Notes: generated from the letters alone by a model not told the origin. A stretch of DNA of 64,000 bases from Bartonella sp. HY328 (GCF_025449335.1 NZ_CP104883.1:2534501-2598500), one strand, 5' to 3'. Positions 18,729 through 29,444 are shown, counted from the first letter of the stretch. A program made the numbers and translations.

Positions 18729-20651
18729 CTAACTTGTTTCTTTTTCCCATGCACCAAAGCCTTCAATCAGCGCTTCAGTGGCATTACTACGCTCCAACTC
18801 TGCCCTCACATCCATTAGCAAAGCCAGTTTTTCTTCAGTAGGATTTGCTAAAAGATCAACTTCTATTTCTCGTAATCGTTTATGTAGGTTGCGTGCACTA
18901 GAATACAAGTACAGCGCTTGCTTTAATGCCTCACGAGCATCTTCAATCGGCGCTTCTAACGTACAAGAGCGGGTATTTAAATTGCGCATCATCATACTTA
19001 TGCGATCTAATATTGCTTTTTGACCGCGCTTTATTAATAATTCATGCATAGCAGACCCATCATCGGGGCACCATTCAGCCAAAATATTAAGCATAGCGCG
19101 ATGAAACTCTTGTAAACCGTCATGAGCAAATTCTAAAGCGGCCAGCGCTTCAAAATTTTCATGCCAAAGGGCTGGATGGTTGGCAAGAGTTAGCAAAATA
19201 GCCGCATCACGCGATGCCATTGGCGTGCGTGACGACCAAGCAAGATCGGAATTATTAAGATTTTGCGATGGCCCTGCTGCAACCGTCTCAAGTGTTTTTT
19301 TACCAAAATTACCTTGCTGGCCCTTTTGCCCTTTTTGAAAAGGTTGAAATTTCGGGCGGAAAAAATCGCGAAGACGATTACGAATATCCTGCAAATAATA
19401 ATGGCGCAGGCTCTCATCCTTAATCAAAAAGGCAGCTGTCGTTAATCGCTTTTCAAGGGCGGCGCGCTGTTCAGGCGTTTCAGTTAAGCCATCATTTACT
19501 TCACGCTGCCAAAGCATTTCAATCAACGGCTGCGCTTCACTCACCAAAGCCAAAAATGCTTGACCACCATTATCGCGAATAATATCATCGGGGTCTTTAC
19601 CATTAGGTAAAGTCACAAAACGCAAAGACACACCGGCTTTTAACAAAGGTAAAGCTCGATCAATGGCACGGTAAGCTGCACTAATGCCAGCACCATCACC
19701 ATCAAAACACAAAACCGGCTCATTAGACATGCGCCATAAAAGTTGCAATTGCTCATCGGTTAGTGCAGTGCCAAGCGGTGCTACAGCATTATCAATGCCG
19801 GCTTTAGCAAGGGCAATAACATCCATATAACCTTCAACAACTAATATGGGCTTAGCTGCTTCACCGCCTTTTGCTTGTGCTGCACGGCGTGCTTCGCCAC
19901 CATTATAAAGCATATTACCTTTATGGAATAATTCCGTTTCTGGCGAATTTAAATATTTCGCCCGCACTTCAGTTGATAAAGCGCGGCCACCAAAAGCAAC
20001 AATTCGCCCCTTTAAATCAGCAATTGGAAATATAACACGATGGCGAAAACGGTCATAAGGGCTTGGAATATCTGATCCTGTTACGATTAGACCTGCGGCG
20101 TCCATTTGTTTGACGCTAACACCTTTGGATAAGAGGTGGTCTTTAAGTGCAGTTTTACTATTTGGCGCAAAACCAAGGCGGAAGCGCTTTTGTAGTGCTT
20201 GCGGCAATTGACGATTTTGTAAATATTGGCGCGCTTCATTGCCTTGGTTATTTTGTAATTGCGCTTCAAAGAATTGGGTTGCCATTTCCATAACATCATA
20301 AAGCGTTGCTTTACGCGCCTCACGCTGTTCCATTTGCGGATCAACCTTTGGCATTGGCACTCCAGCCATATCAGCTACACGTTCCACCGCTTCAGTGAAA
20401 CCTAAACCATCAAGCGTCATTAAAAAACGGAAATGATCACCGCTTTCACCGCAGCCAAAACAATGATAGCGCCCTCGGCCATCATCACAATGAAAACTTG
20501 GTGTTTTTTCACCATGAAATGGACAACAGCCCCAATAATCTCCACGTGATGCATTGCTTTTTTTACTGTCAAATGTAACGCGCGTTGCAACCACCGTTGA
20601 AATAGGAACACGGCCTCGAATATCGTCCAGAAAATCCGGTGAAAAACGCAT
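18729..20651 (-). CDS. dnaG: DNA primase
   Basis: The product has 640 residues, starting at the ATG at 20651 (MRFSPDFLDDIRGRVPIS); the open frame extends 12 codons upstream without primase similarity. The N-terminal zinc ribbon has CPFHGEKTPSF and CFGCG. The TOPRIM core has VVEGYMDVIALAKAG and CFDGDGAG, with metal-binding acidic residues. The C-terminal third should bind the DnaB helicase. The enzyme lays RNA primers for replication. Gene order with rpoD downstream is conserved. Confidence 0.98.
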   Translation of the reverse strand: MRFSPDFLDDIRGRVPISTVVATRVTFDSKKSNASRGDYWGCCPFHGEKTPSFHCDDGRGRYHCFGCGESGDHFRFLMTLDGLGFTEAVERVADMAGVPMPKVDPQMEQREARKATLYDVMEMATQFFEAQLQNNQGNEARQYLQNRQLPQALQKRFRLGFAPNSKTALKDHLLSKGVSVKQMDAAGLIVTGSDIPSPYDRFRHRVIFPIADLKGRIVAFGGRALSTEVRAKYLNSPETELFHKGNMLYNGGEARRAAQAKGGEAAKPILVVEGYMDVIALAKAGIDNAVAPLGTALTDEQLQLLWRMSNEPVLCFDGDGAGISAAYRAIDRALPLLKAGVSLRFVTLPNGKDPDDIIRDNGGQAFLALVSEAQPLIEMLWQREVNDGLTETPEQRAALEKRLTTAAFLIKDESLRHYYLQDIRNRLRDFFRPKFQPFQKGQKGQQGNFGKKTLETVAAGPSQNLNNSDLAWSSRTPMASRDAAILLTLANHPALWHENFEALAALEFAHDGLQEFHRAMLNILAEWCPDDGSAMHELLIKRGQKAILDRISMMMRNLNTRSCTLEAPIEDAREALKQALYLYSSARNLHKRLREIEVDLLANPTEEKLALLMDVRAELERSNATEALIEGFGAWEKETS

Positions 20652-20933
20652 TAAAAAAAAACCTGATATTGATGATAAAACCAGCATCGGAACTTGAAAT
20701 TAAAAAAGCCCAATAGCATAACCATATTGCCATAACCCAAGCTACACTTTTCAGCAAGCCTTTAAGAAATAGATAATTATATGGACGTTAAATCGCATAG
20801 ACATTTAATGGCTAAGAGATCCAATTCCTATATAATTATTATTTTTATGGAGTAAAAGCCCAAGCACAGACTTTTATTCCGCTAAGTGCTTTTGAAACAA
20901 AGTGTCACTTGGTAAAAATTTAAAATGGTTTCA

Positions 20934-21632
20934 CTATTCAGCATTACCAATTTCAATCACCAATGGTGAAAGCCCATCAATACCACCTGTTATGACATCG
21001 CCAGACTTTACCGCGCCAACACCTGCAGGTGTGCCGGTATAGATGAGATCGCCAGCAGTTAAGTGATAATAATGCGATAAATGGCTAATAACTTCCTCAA
21101 CGCTCCATATTTGGGCATTTAAATGAGAGTTTTGCTTAGTTTCATTATTAAGCTTAAGCCATATATGCTGATCATTAACTGCACCAAATTCTTTAATTGG
21201 CGTTATTGGCGTTATAATCGCTGAATTTTCAAATGCCTTAGCAATATCCCACGGATATCGTCTATCCTTAGCATATTGTTGTAAATCACGTCGTGTCATA
21301 TCAAGACCACAAGCATAGCCAAACACGCTATCAAGCGCTTTATCAACACCAACTCTAAAAGTAGGCTTATCAATGGCAACAACTAACTCCATTTCATAGT
21401 GAAAATTTGTTGTACCAGGTGGATAAGGAATAGCGCCGCCCGACAAAACAATAGCTGAGGCTGGCTTGGTAAAATAAACGGGTGCTTCACGATCAACCGC
21501 CGCACCCATTTCCTTGGCGTGATCTTCATAGTTACGGCCAACACAAAAAATACGATTTACCGGAAAAAGATCCCCACTACCTGTAACTGGAACCAAAGGC
21601 GTTGCTGGAAGGTCAAATAAAATTTTTCCCAT
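20934..21632 (-). CDS. Fumarylacetoacetate hydrolase family protein (YcgM-like)
   Basis: The product has 232 residues, the short FAA-hydrolase form. Metal-site motifs are visible: NRIFCVGRNYEDHAKEMGA near the N-terminus, then HYEMELVVAID with two acidic ligands and GLDMTRRDLQ. GDLIYTGTPAGVG near the C-terminus is the family signature. Such enzymes act as acylpyruvases, oxaloacetate decarboxylases or ring-cleavage hydrolases; the substrate cannot be told. No catabolic neighbours. Confidence 0.9.
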   Translation of the reverse strand: MGKILFDLPATPLVPVTGSGDLFPVNRIFCVGRNYEDHAKEMGAAVDREAPVYFTKPASAIVLSGGAIPYPPGTTNFHYEMELVVAIDKPTFRVGVDKALDSVFGYACGLDMTRRDLQQYAKDRRYPWDIAKAFENSAIITPITPIKEFGAVNDQHIWLKLNNETKQNSHLNAQIWSVEEVISHLSHYYHLTAGDLIYTGTPAGVGAVKSGDVITGGIDGLSPLVIEIGNAE

Positions 21633-21943
21633 AACTATCTCCTAACTATCAATTAGCATTACTATAATGAATGAAGTCACAAAGTGTAAGCACAAACTTT
21701 AAAAACTTCTTCGCAGCGCTTTCACCAACCAATGAATCTATTTGGGAATTATAACGACTTGGCAGTGTTCGATAAGATTGATAAGCATTTTATAAAATTT
21801 TGCTCGACTTAATGTGAAATAGCACCTTATAAAATAATCGTGATCTTATTGCCCTATTATTTTGATAATTTACCGCTAAGCGTAACGAAATACAAAGCTG
21901 TTTTTTAAGCAGTAAAAGCAATAGGTACTATTTAAAGGAGAGT
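21633..21943. other. Divergent intergenic region
   Basis: These 311 bases lie between the divergent FAA hydrolase and MscS genes. They are AT-rich and without an ORF of note. GGAGAG just before 21944 is the ribosome binding site of the channel gene. Confidence 0.45.
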
Positions 21944-23260
21944 ATGGTGGGCTCTAACCTAGAACAAGGAGTGCAACAAGTGGATGAAACAATGCAGCAA
22001 TTATTGGGCCAGCACGCTTGGCTTCAAACACTAATTTGGCTAGCTATCCTAATTGTCGCTTCTTTTGTTGTTAATTTTTTGGTTCGCGTTTTACTCTTGC
22101 GCGGCTCTTATCGGCTGCTTAATATGGTAAAAGGTGGCGACAATAATTTTATTCGCTCTGCCATTTCTCGCCTAGCCAATATTGCACCGGCATTGGTGTT
22201 TTCTGTAGGCGTTGGCTTTGTACCTGGACTTCCTGCGGCGGCAACAAAAATTATTGAGAATGTGGCCAATGCTTTTATTATTCTTACCATCGCTTTGGCT
22301 ATTTCATCTATGCTAAGCGCGTTTGAAGATATTTATCACCGCCGCCAACATTCAAAAATGCGCTCAATCAAAGGGCTAGTACAGATTGTAAAGGTTGCAC
22401 TTTTTGCTGTCGCTACCATTCTCATCCTAGCCACCTTAATTGATCGCTCACCGCTTATTCTTCTATCAGGTCTCGGCGCCATGGCAGCGGTTTTAATGTT
22501 AGTCTTTCAAGATACATTGCTGTCACTGGTTGCTAGCGTGCAAATAGCCTCTACCGATATGGTGCGGGTTGGCGACTGGATTACCGTATCTAATCTTGGC
22601 GCTGATGGTACTGTTATCGAGCTTGCCCTTTATACGGTTAAGGTGCAAAATTTTGATAATACTATTACCACCGTTCCTATCCGAAAATTGGTGAGCGATC
22701 CATTTATCAATTGGCGCGGCATGCAAGAATCTGGTGGCCGCCGTATTAAACGCGCACTTTTTATAGATCAAAGCAGTATTCGTTTTTTAACCGATGAAGA
22801 TCAGCAGCATTTATCACAATATGTATTGCTCCGCGATTACCTCGAAAGTAAAAACAAAGAAATATCGGAGTGGAATGGTAAGCTTGGCGACAAAGCTGCC
22901 ATTGCAGCCAACACACGACGCATGACAAATATTGGCACATTTAGAGCTTATATTACCGCCTATTTGAAAAGCCATCCCGGTATTCACCAAAAAATGACCT
23001 TGATGGTGCGCCAATTAGCACCCGATGCCAATGGGTTACCGCTAGAGATTTATTGCTTCACCAATACTGTCATCTGGGCAGAATATGAAAATACTATGTC
23101 AAATATTTTTGACCATTTATATTCAATCATACCCGAATTTGGCTTGCAAATTTTCCAATCACCAAGCGGCAAGGATTGGATGCATATTGTCATGGAACGC
23201 AATAATAGAAACATCAAACATGAAGATACTTCTAAGGATGATAGTCATACTGCTCAATAA
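21944..23260 (+). CDS. MscS-family mechanosensitive channel, YbdG/MscM type
   Basis: The product has 438 residues, starting at an ATG behind AAAGGAGAG. Four or five transmembrane helices occupy the first 180 residues. The pore-lining segment LLSGLGAMAAVLMLVFQDTL is rich in small residues and is followed by the beta domain (VRVGDWITVSNLGADGTVIE). Length and the segment around DRSPLILLSGLG agree with the YbdG branch rather than small MscS. It should open on membrane tension to release solutes in hypo-osmotic shock. Confidence 0.9.
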   Translation: MVGSNLEQGVQQVDETMQQLLGQHAWLQTLIWLAILIVASFVVNFLVRVLLLRGSYRLLNMVKGGDNNFIRSAISRLANIAPALVFSVGVGFVPGLPAAATKIIENVANAFIILTIALAISSMLSAFEDIYHRRQHSKMRSIKGLVQIVKVALFAVATILILATLIDRSPLILLSGLGAMAAVLMLVFQDTLLSLVASVQIASTDMVRVGDWITVSNLGADGTVIELALYTVKVQNFDNTITTVPIRKLVSDPFINWRGMQESGGRRIKRALFIDQSSIRFLTDEDQQHLSQYVLLRDYLESKNKEISEWNGKLGDKAAIAANTRRMTNIGTFRAYITAYLKSHPGIHQKMTLMVRQLAPDANGLPLEIYCFTNTVIWAEYENTMSNIFDHLYSIIPEFGLQIFQSPSGKDWMHIVMERNNRNIKHEDTSKDDSHTAQ

Positions 23261-23290
23261 TCAACGACTAAGCATTAACTAACCGCATTT

Positions 23291-23327
23291 AATAGCCCAA
23301 ACCTTTTCAAGGTGTGGGCTATTTTTA
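23291..23327 (+). terminator. Terminator after the MscS gene
   Basis: AATAGCCCA pairs with TGGGCTATT, with ACCT/AGGT inside the loop, and is followed by a T run. It lies 30 bases after the stop codon. Confidence 0.87.
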
Positions 23328-23482
23328 TAAGCTTTACAAGTTTTATATTTTTCATTTATCAACCCGTATACTTTTATAACCGCTGCGTTTATTATTTACA
23401 CAAATAATAAAATCCCTAAAATAAAATAGCATCACCTAGCAAAGCCTTAAATTATTATATAAATATGTAATAGGTAAGTAAG

Positions 23483-24940
23483 ATGAAATATTTACTATCC
23501 ATGTTTTTCGCGGTCATATTTACATTTTCTAACATTATAATAAGCAATAGTGCAGAGACTGAAACACTTCAATCCATACAAAGGGCGGCTAAACAGGGCG
23601 ACGCACAAGCACAAAATAAACTTGGTGTCATTTATGAAAAGGGTAATGGCGTTAAACAAGACAGAAAATTGGCGTTAAAATGGTACCGCCTTTCTGCCAA
23701 TCAAGGCTATGCGCCAGCACAAAACAATATTGGCGAAATGTATTCTGAAGGTGTAGGGGTTAAACAAGATTACGATGAGGCAATCAAATGGTTTAAACTT
23801 TCTGCAAAGCAAGGATATGCAATTGCTCAATTAAATGTTGCATTTGCCTATTATAATGGCGAAGGTGTAGAAGAAGATTACCTCGAAGCATTTGAATGGA
23901 TGCACCTTGCAGCCGAGCAAGGTTATGCGCCTGCCCAAAGCAATCTTGCATCTATGTATGAACATGGTGATATAGGCATAGAACATCAAGCTTTAGCCTT
24001 AAAATGGTATCGTCTTGCGGCAAAACAAAATTATCCCACAGCTCAAAATAAATTAGGTGTATTTTATTATAACGGCGATGGTGTAGAAGAGGACGAAAAA
24101 GAAGCCGCGAAATGGTTTAAACGCGCCGCCATCCAAGGCTATGATGCTGCCCAAAATAATCTTGGTGAAATGTTCCGCGATGGCGAAGGTATTGAGCAAG
24201 ATTACCTAGCTGCTGCTGACTGGTTTTTACGGTCAGCAGAGCAAGGATATGCGCCTGCACAAGTTAATTTAGGCATGATGTATGATGAAGGTCGTGGTTT
24301 TGAGCAAGATTATGATGAAGCACGAAAATGGATAAAGATTGCCGCAGACCAAGGCTATGACGAAGCCCAAAACATCATGGGCTATTATTACCAACATGGA
24401 GAAGGCGTTAAAAAAGATATCAATGAATCCATTCGTTGGTATACTCTTGCCGCATACCAAGGCTATGCTAAAGCACAAAATAACCTTGGCTTACTCTATA
24501 GCGAAGATGAAGATATACAAAAAGATTACCAACAAGCATTTAAATGGTTTAAAATGGCAGCAGATCAAGATTATGCGGCAGCGCAAAACAATGTTGGCGT
24601 CTGTTATGACAAAGGCGAAGGCGTCCTCCCAAATGCCAAAGAAGCGCTTAAATGGTACCATCTCGCTGCCGGGCAGGATTATGCCATTGCCCAATTTAAT
24701 TTAGGTATCACCTATATGGAAGGCAATTTAACGACACGTAATTATAGACAAGCATTAAAATGGTTTTTGAAAGCGGCTGAACATGAATATGCGCCAGCAC
24801 AAAACAAGTTAGGCATTATTTATGAAAATGGTCATGGGCTATCAGTCAACTTAACGAAAGCTATTGAATATTACCGCCTTGCTGCGTCTCAGGGAAACAA
24901 AGACGCGCAAAATGCTTTGAAGCGATTAAAACAAGAATGA
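23483..24940 (+). CDS. Exported Sel1-repeat protein
   Basis: The product has 485 residues with a signal peptide (MKYLLSMFFAVIFTFSN, ending around SNSAE). The rest is about twelve Sel1-like repeats of 36 residues, each with a core such as QGYAPAQNNLGEMY, plus a closing half repeat. Sel1 repeats stack as a helical solenoid and bind other proteins. Periplasmic or secreted members are implicated in envelope stress, signalling and host interaction elsewhere. Nothing in the context fixes the partner. The repeats vary enough at DNA level that recent expansion is unlikely. Confidence 0.93.
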   Translation: MKYLLSMFFAVIFTFSNIIISNSAETETLQSIQRAAKQGDAQAQNKLGVIYEKGNGVKQDRKLALKWYRLSANQGYAPAQNNIGEMYSEGVGVKQDYDEAIKWFKLSAKQGYAIAQLNVAFAYYNGEGVEEDYLEAFEWMHLAAEQGYAPAQSNLASMYEHGDIGIEHQALALKWYRLAAKQNYPTAQNKLGVFYYNGDGVEEDEKEAAKWFKRAAIQGYDAAQNNLGEMFRDGEGIEQDYLAAADWFLRSAEQGYAPAQVNLGMMYDEGRGFEQDYDEARKWIKIAADQGYDEAQNIMGYYYQHGEGVKKDINESIRWYTLAAYQGYAKAQNNLGLLYSEDEDIQKDYQQAFKWFKMAADQDYAAAQNNVGVCYDKGEGVLPNAKEALKWYHLAAGQDYAIAQFNLGITYMEGNLTTRNYRQALKWFLKAAEHEYAPAQNKLGIIYENGHGLSVNLTKAIEYYRLAASQGNKDAQNALKRLKQE

Positions 24941-25242
24941 AATTATCGCTACAAAAACTTGTGCCTTAGCAAAAGGTAGAGCCAGCTTTTTTCACTTATA
25001 TACGTCTCGGCAATCGTCATTTTTTATTTATTAAGATGACATGGCGTGCAGTCGCCGCCTCAAAAAAGTGCCCACTATTGGTTGCCGCGATTAAAAAACT
25101 CCTCGTTTAAATTGGCATTTCGATAGAGCTTAATCTTACAACATAACAACTTGCAAGCTTCGTTAATTGAGCACGCGCAGTGTCAGCCGTTCACATGTTA
25201 CTGATATTATTTACGAAAATACTGGTGATAATTATAAAAAAG
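24941..25242. other. Intergenic region, nothing recognised
   Basis: This separates the Sel1 gene from the 3' end of the RNase P RNA gene. No ORF, hairpin with T tail or repeat was found. Confidence 0.4.
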
Positions 25243-25630
25243 TCAGTCGGCCTGTAAGCCGGGTTTTGTATGGCAAAGCTTAACGCTTCACGTGGCAGCC
25301 ATTCATCTTGGACGCAATGTTGCCATGCGCCTCATGCAACCCACCCGGATGATTGGCTGGAGACAGGCCTGTGGTTAAACCACGCATCATCCCTATTCGG
25401 TCTTGCTCCCGGTGGGGTTTACCTTGCCATTATCATTACTGACAATGCGGTGAGCTCTTACCTCACCCTTTCACCCTTACCTATATAATATAGGCGGTTT
25501 GCTTTCTGTGGCACTTTCCCTAAGGTCACCCTCGCCGGGCGTTACCCGGCACCGTGTCTCGCTGGAGCCCGGACTTTCCTCACTAGCCACCTTTCGGTAT
25601 TGAACTAGCGCGGCTGCCCGGCCGACTGAC
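25243..25630 (-). ncRNA. rnpB: RNase P RNA
   Basis: The minus strand has the conserved bacterial type A core: GAGGAAAGTCCGGGCTCC near the 5' end, AGGGAAAGTGCCACAGAAA, GGTAAACCCCACC and the 3' closing segment CCCGGCTTACAGGCCGACTG. The two ends (CAGTCGGCC and GGCCGACTG) pair as helix P1. At about 390 bases it has the expected size. The RNA is the catalytic subunit that trims tRNA 5' ends. Local GC is well above the surroundings. Ends are accurate to a few bases. Confidence 0.97.
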
Positions 25631-25730
25631 TTTGCAGTGCAATAACATGCAATAGGCAAAAACGCTATAGCATTTTAAGCAAAAGTTCATTTGGCTAAGG
25701 CTTGTCGAATAATGCATCCAATTGAAAAAT

Positions 25731-26642
25731 TTATTGTGCGTCTTCCAATTTAAGTTTTGGCTGGCGCACTTGTTCGCGATAAAACACAAATAATCCGCTA
25801 CCAACAACAATCGCCGCACCAATCAGCGTCCACTTGTCTGGAAAATCATTAAAAACAATCAGCCCAACAAAAATTGACCAAACGAGCTGCAAATAGTTGA
25901 AAGGCTGAATAATACTGACCGGCGCCATGGTGAGCGCTTTAATCATGGCAAAGTGGCCGCTTACCGACATAAGACATAAGAGAACCAAGAGCCAAACATG
26001 ATGAGGATCCATATCTACCCAGAAATAATAAATGCATCCTGTGGTGATAATAGCACCGACAAGACCAATATAGAAAAATGACGTAATTGCACTATCACGA
26101 TCGCCCACAAGGCGAGTTATGGTTGCATAAAGTGCAAAACAAAACGATCCGCTTAGGGCAAAAATCGCGCCAAAGGAAAATACGCCAGAGCCGGGCCTAA
26201 TCATAATTAATATGCCTAAAAATCCAATAATTAAAGCAGTTATGCGCCGCCAGCCAACAGCCTCTTTCAATATTAAAATGGCAAGAAGTGTGCCAAAAAG
26301 TGGGTAGGCTTGAAAAAGCGCCGTGGTTTCAGCAAGTCCCATGTGCCGAAAGGCTAAGCCAATGAGTATAAGCTCAGCCAAAAGCAACACACCGCGTAAA
26401 ATTTGCAAGTAAATATGGCCTGTTTTGCTGTTTTTACGAAAGCCGCCTTTTGATTGCTTTGCTATTAGCATACCAACCGCCAAAAATACCCAATATCGCA
26501 CCATAACAATAAAGGTAATTGGATAACTGCTTACTAGAGTTTTAGTTATCGCATCTTGAAAAGCAAAAATAAGGGTGGCTAAAATGGCAACCAAAATACC
26601 CGGCCAATAATTTGGTTTTTGGCTTTCGCTTTCATTGGACAT
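25731..26642 (-). CDS. DMT superfamily transporter, two EamA domains
   Basis: The 303-residue protein has ten hydrophobic helices in two homologous EamA halves. The first half begins after a short polar tail (PNYWPGILVAILATLIFAFQ) and the second around FGAIFALSGSFCFALYATIT. This family exports metabolites such as amino acids or nucleosides, or imports some cations; the substrate is not visible. It is a single gene next to rnpB on the same strand. Confidence 0.9.
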   Translation of the reverse strand: MSNESESQKPNYWPGILVAILATLIFAFQDAITKTLVSSYPITFIVMVRYWVFLAVGMLIAKQSKGGFRKNSKTGHIYLQILRGVLLLAELILIGLAFRHMGLAETTALFQAYPLFGTLLAILILKEAVGWRRITALIIGFLGILIMIRPGSGVFSFGAIFALSGSFCFALYATITRLVGDRDSAITSFFYIGLVGAIITTGCIYYFWVDMDPHHVWLLVLLCLMSVSGHFAMIKALTMAPVSIIQPFNYLQLVWSIFVGLIVFNDFPDKWTLIGAAIVVGSGLFVFYREQVRQPKLKLEDAQ

Positions 26643-26679
26643 TTATTGCTTCCCTCTTTTAATTATTTATAGCATCACA

Positions 26680-26800
26680 TTTAAAGCGCATTTTGATCTG
26701 ATTGGGTCTGATCGGCGCTCTAATCCAGTGTTTACACCGCGTTTTTTGTCCGAAAACCACTTCACATTTTTCAAAAAACGCTTTAGTGGCAAATTCTATT
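26680..26800. repeat. Probable degenerate intergenic mosaic repeat of rhizobial type
   Basis: Two blocks resemble dispersed palindromic repeats I remember from Rhizobiales intergenic regions. One is an imperfect palindrome around GATCTGATTGGGTCTGATC. The second contains TTTTTTGTCCGAAAACCACT and continues CACATTTTTC to CGCTTTAG. No second copy was found in the window, so the call rests on recall of the family. The rest of 26643-27014 shows nothing. Confidence 0.42.
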
Positions 26801-27014
26801 ATTTAAATTCTATTAATACTGTTCATTTGAAATCTTGCAACAGCAATACTATGCGTCATGAAAAAATAAATCGTGATGTTTCGCCAATTAGATGAAAATA
26901 TCCCATAAAGCCGCATATAAAATGTTAAAAGCACATATCTACCCAATAAGATATGCGCCTTAACATGTTATTTTTAAACATTTTTAGAGAAATTATGATG
27001 TGGCTATCTGCCGG

Positions 27015-29177
27015 TTAGGCACCAACGAGGTCGAACCATGCATCTTCATCAATAACCTCAATATCAAGTTCACGTGCTTTATCAAGTTTAGAGCCAGCTT
27101 TAGGGCCAGCTACGACAAGATCTGTTTTTTTAGAGACCGAACCAGCCGTTTTTGCACCAAATCGCTCTGCCATGGCTTTTGCTTCATCACGCGACATGCG
27201 CTCAAGCGAGCCAGTAAACACAATGGTTTTACCGGCAACGGGCGAATGACTTGCAACCACCACTTCTTCATCTAAAGGCGTAACTTCAGCCAAAAGCGCA
27301 TTAACAGCTTCTAGATTGTGGGGTTCACCATAAAAATCAACGACAGCCTCGGCAACAATTTGGCCTATGCCTTCAATATTGATGAGTTCCTGCCATGTAT
27401 CATTGCCTTTATCGGCTTTGCTTGTGGGCATTTTGGCATCCTTAGCAGCTTTTTCAAAGGCCGCATAGGAAATATAGGCGCGAGCCAAACGCTTGGCATT
27501 AACTTCACCAATATGGCGCATACCAAGGCCAAATAAAAAGCGGCTCAAAGCAATTTCACGCCTTGCATCAATGGCATCATAAAGCTTTACCACTGACCTA
27601 CTTCCAAATCCCTCTATATTTTCAAGTTTGGTAAGCGAATTTTCCTGCCGCTTTTTTAAGGTGAAAATATCAGCAGGTGTTTTAATGCTCAATGATGGAT
27701 CTTCAGCATGGAAGAAAAATTCAACCTGCTTTTCGCCCAATCCCTCAATATCAAAGGCATTGCGTGACACAAAATGACGAATGCGTTCAACCACCTGTGC
27801 AGGGCAGATAAGGCCACCGGTACAACGGCGCACAGCTTCGCCTTCCTCTCGCACCGCATGACTACCACAGACCGGACAAGTGGTAGGAAACTGATAGAGC
27901 ACCGCATCACTGGGGCGTTTTTCTAATACCACATCAACAATTTGCGGTATAACATCGCCAGCGCGTTGGATAATGACCATATCGCCAATACGAATATCAC
28001 GGCCATCGCGCAATTTACCGCCATTGGAATCAATTCCAGCGATATAATCTTCATTATGAAGCGTGGCATTGGTCACCACCACACCGCCAACGGTAATCGG
28101 CTCAAGACGCGCAACAGGTGTTAAAGCACCAGTTCTGCCCACTTGAATATCAATACCTTTTAACAGTGTGAAGGCACGCTCAGCTGGAAATTTATGGGCA
28201 ATAGCCCAACGCGGTGAGCGAGATACAAAACCAAGGCGGCTTTGCAAGCTCAATTCATTGACCTTATAGACCACGCCGTCAATATCATAATCAAGGCTTG
28301 CTCTTAGTTCCTCAATCTTATGATAATGATTGATAACATCCTTGGCACTGGTAAACAGCTTGGTAAGGGGGTTGACAACAAAACCATATTCAGCAAAGCA
28401 ATCCATCATCCCCATTTGGGTAGTTGCCGGCATTTCGCTAACCTCACCCCACGCATAGGCGAAAAATCGCAATGGCCGCTGCGCCGTAATTGAAGAATCT
28501 AGCTGGCGAAGGGAACCAGCCGCAGCATTGCGCGGATTAGCAAAACGCTGTTTGCCCGCTTCTTCCTGTCGTTGATTTAGTTTTTCAAAATCATCACGCG
28601 CCATATAGCATTCACCGCGCACTTCAATAATATCAGGATAGTTACCCTTCAGCTGGCGAGGAATATCTTTTAGTGTAAGAGCGTTTGCGGTAACATTTTC
28701 ACCAATTGTACCATCACCGCGCGTTGCGGCACTTACTAATTTGCCCTGTTCATAACGCAATGACAAAGATAGACCATCTATTTTAGGTTCAGCACTAATG
28801 CCAAGCGGCGTTGTGGTATCAAGGCGTAAAAAACGGTGTATGCGGTCAATAAAATCATTAACATCTTCGTCATTAAAAGCATTATCAAGTGACAGCATTG
28901 CAACATTATGGCGCAGCTTTTCAAATTTTTCCGAGACCTTAGCGCCCACTTTTAAGGACGGAGAATCTTCGCGAATTAAGGTTGGGAAACGTTGTTCAAT
29001 CGCATGATTGCGTTGACGTAATGCATCATAATCAGCATCAGATAGGTCAGGATTATCTTCCAAATAATAGAGTTGATCATTATGGGCCATTTCGCTAGCA
29101 AGAGCTGCCAATTCTTTTACTGCTTGCTCTTCGCTTAAATCTTCAACAGCAATCTGTCTTAATTCATTCTCGCTCAT
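27015..29177 (-). CDS. ligA: NAD-dependent DNA ligase
   Basis: The product has 720 residues, starting at the ATG at 29177; another ATG three codons upstream (29186) is possible, but AGGAAATGGA is better spaced for the inner one. The adenylation domain has the catalytic lysine in EPKIDGLSLSLRYE. An OB fold is followed by a four-Cys zinc finger (CPVCGSH to GLICPAQ), helix-hairpin-helix repeats and a C-terminal BRCT domain (GKTIVFTGSLERMSRDEA). It seals nicks in replication and repair. It closes the lpxC-bamD-recN-ligA block typical of Rhizobiales. Confidence 0.97.
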   Translation of the reverse strand: MSENELRQIAVEDLSEEQAVKELAALASEMAHNDQLYYLEDNPDLSDADYDALRQRNHAIEQRFPTLIREDSPSLKVGAKVSEKFEKLRHNVAMLSLDNAFNDEDVNDFIDRIHRFLRLDTTTPLGISAEPKIDGLSLSLRYEQGKLVSAATRGDGTIGENVTANALTLKDIPRQLKGNYPDIIEVRGECYMARDDFEKLNQRQEEAGKQRFANPRNAAAGSLRQLDSSITAQRPLRFFAYAWGEVSEMPATTQMGMMDCFAEYGFVVNPLTKLFTSAKDVINHYHKIEELRASLDYDIDGVVYKVNELSLQSRLGFVSRSPRWAIAHKFPAERAFTLLKGIDIQVGRTGALTPVARLEPITVGGVVVTNATLHNEDYIAGIDSNGGKLRDGRDIRIGDMVIIQRAGDVIPQIVDVVLEKRPSDAVLYQFPTTCPVCGSHAVREEGEAVRRCTGGLICPAQVVERIRHFVSRNAFDIEGLGEKQVEFFFHAEDPSLSIKTPADIFTLKKRQENSLTKLENIEGFGSRSVVKLYDAIDARREIALSRFLFGLGMRHIGEVNAKRLARAYISYAAFEKAAKDAKMPTSKADKGNDTWQELINIEGIGQIVAEAVVDFYGEPHNLEAVNALLAEVTPLDEEVVVASHSPVAGKTIVFTGSLERMSRDEAKAMAERFGAKTAGSVSKKTDLVVAGPKAGSKLDKARELDIEVIDEDAWFDLVGA

Positions 29178-29444
29178 ATGTTCCATTTCCTATCGTTTTT
29201 TCGCCTGATTTTGATAACCAAACTTAATGATGCATTGCATATAATTATTTGAAAAATATTTAACACTAGGTGAGTAGATGATATTATTACGATAAAAATA
29301 AAGATCCAAAACCTAAATTATAAGCTTGGCTGCATTGTGCAAGCTTTTAAATGAATCAACAAGGCGTGATTTGTCTCTTACAATGTCGATAGGTTAAATT
29401 GATATCTTATGTATTTAATAGCTCTCAATAAAGGAATTTAATAT

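Noticed and set aside
23483..24940. Sel1 repeats as a recent DNA repeat expansion
   Set aside because: The units differ too much at DNA level; it is an old protein repeat.
25270..25822. Several short frames in and around the RNase P RNA
   Set aside because: They lie inside or across the structured RNA gene and the EamA gene end.
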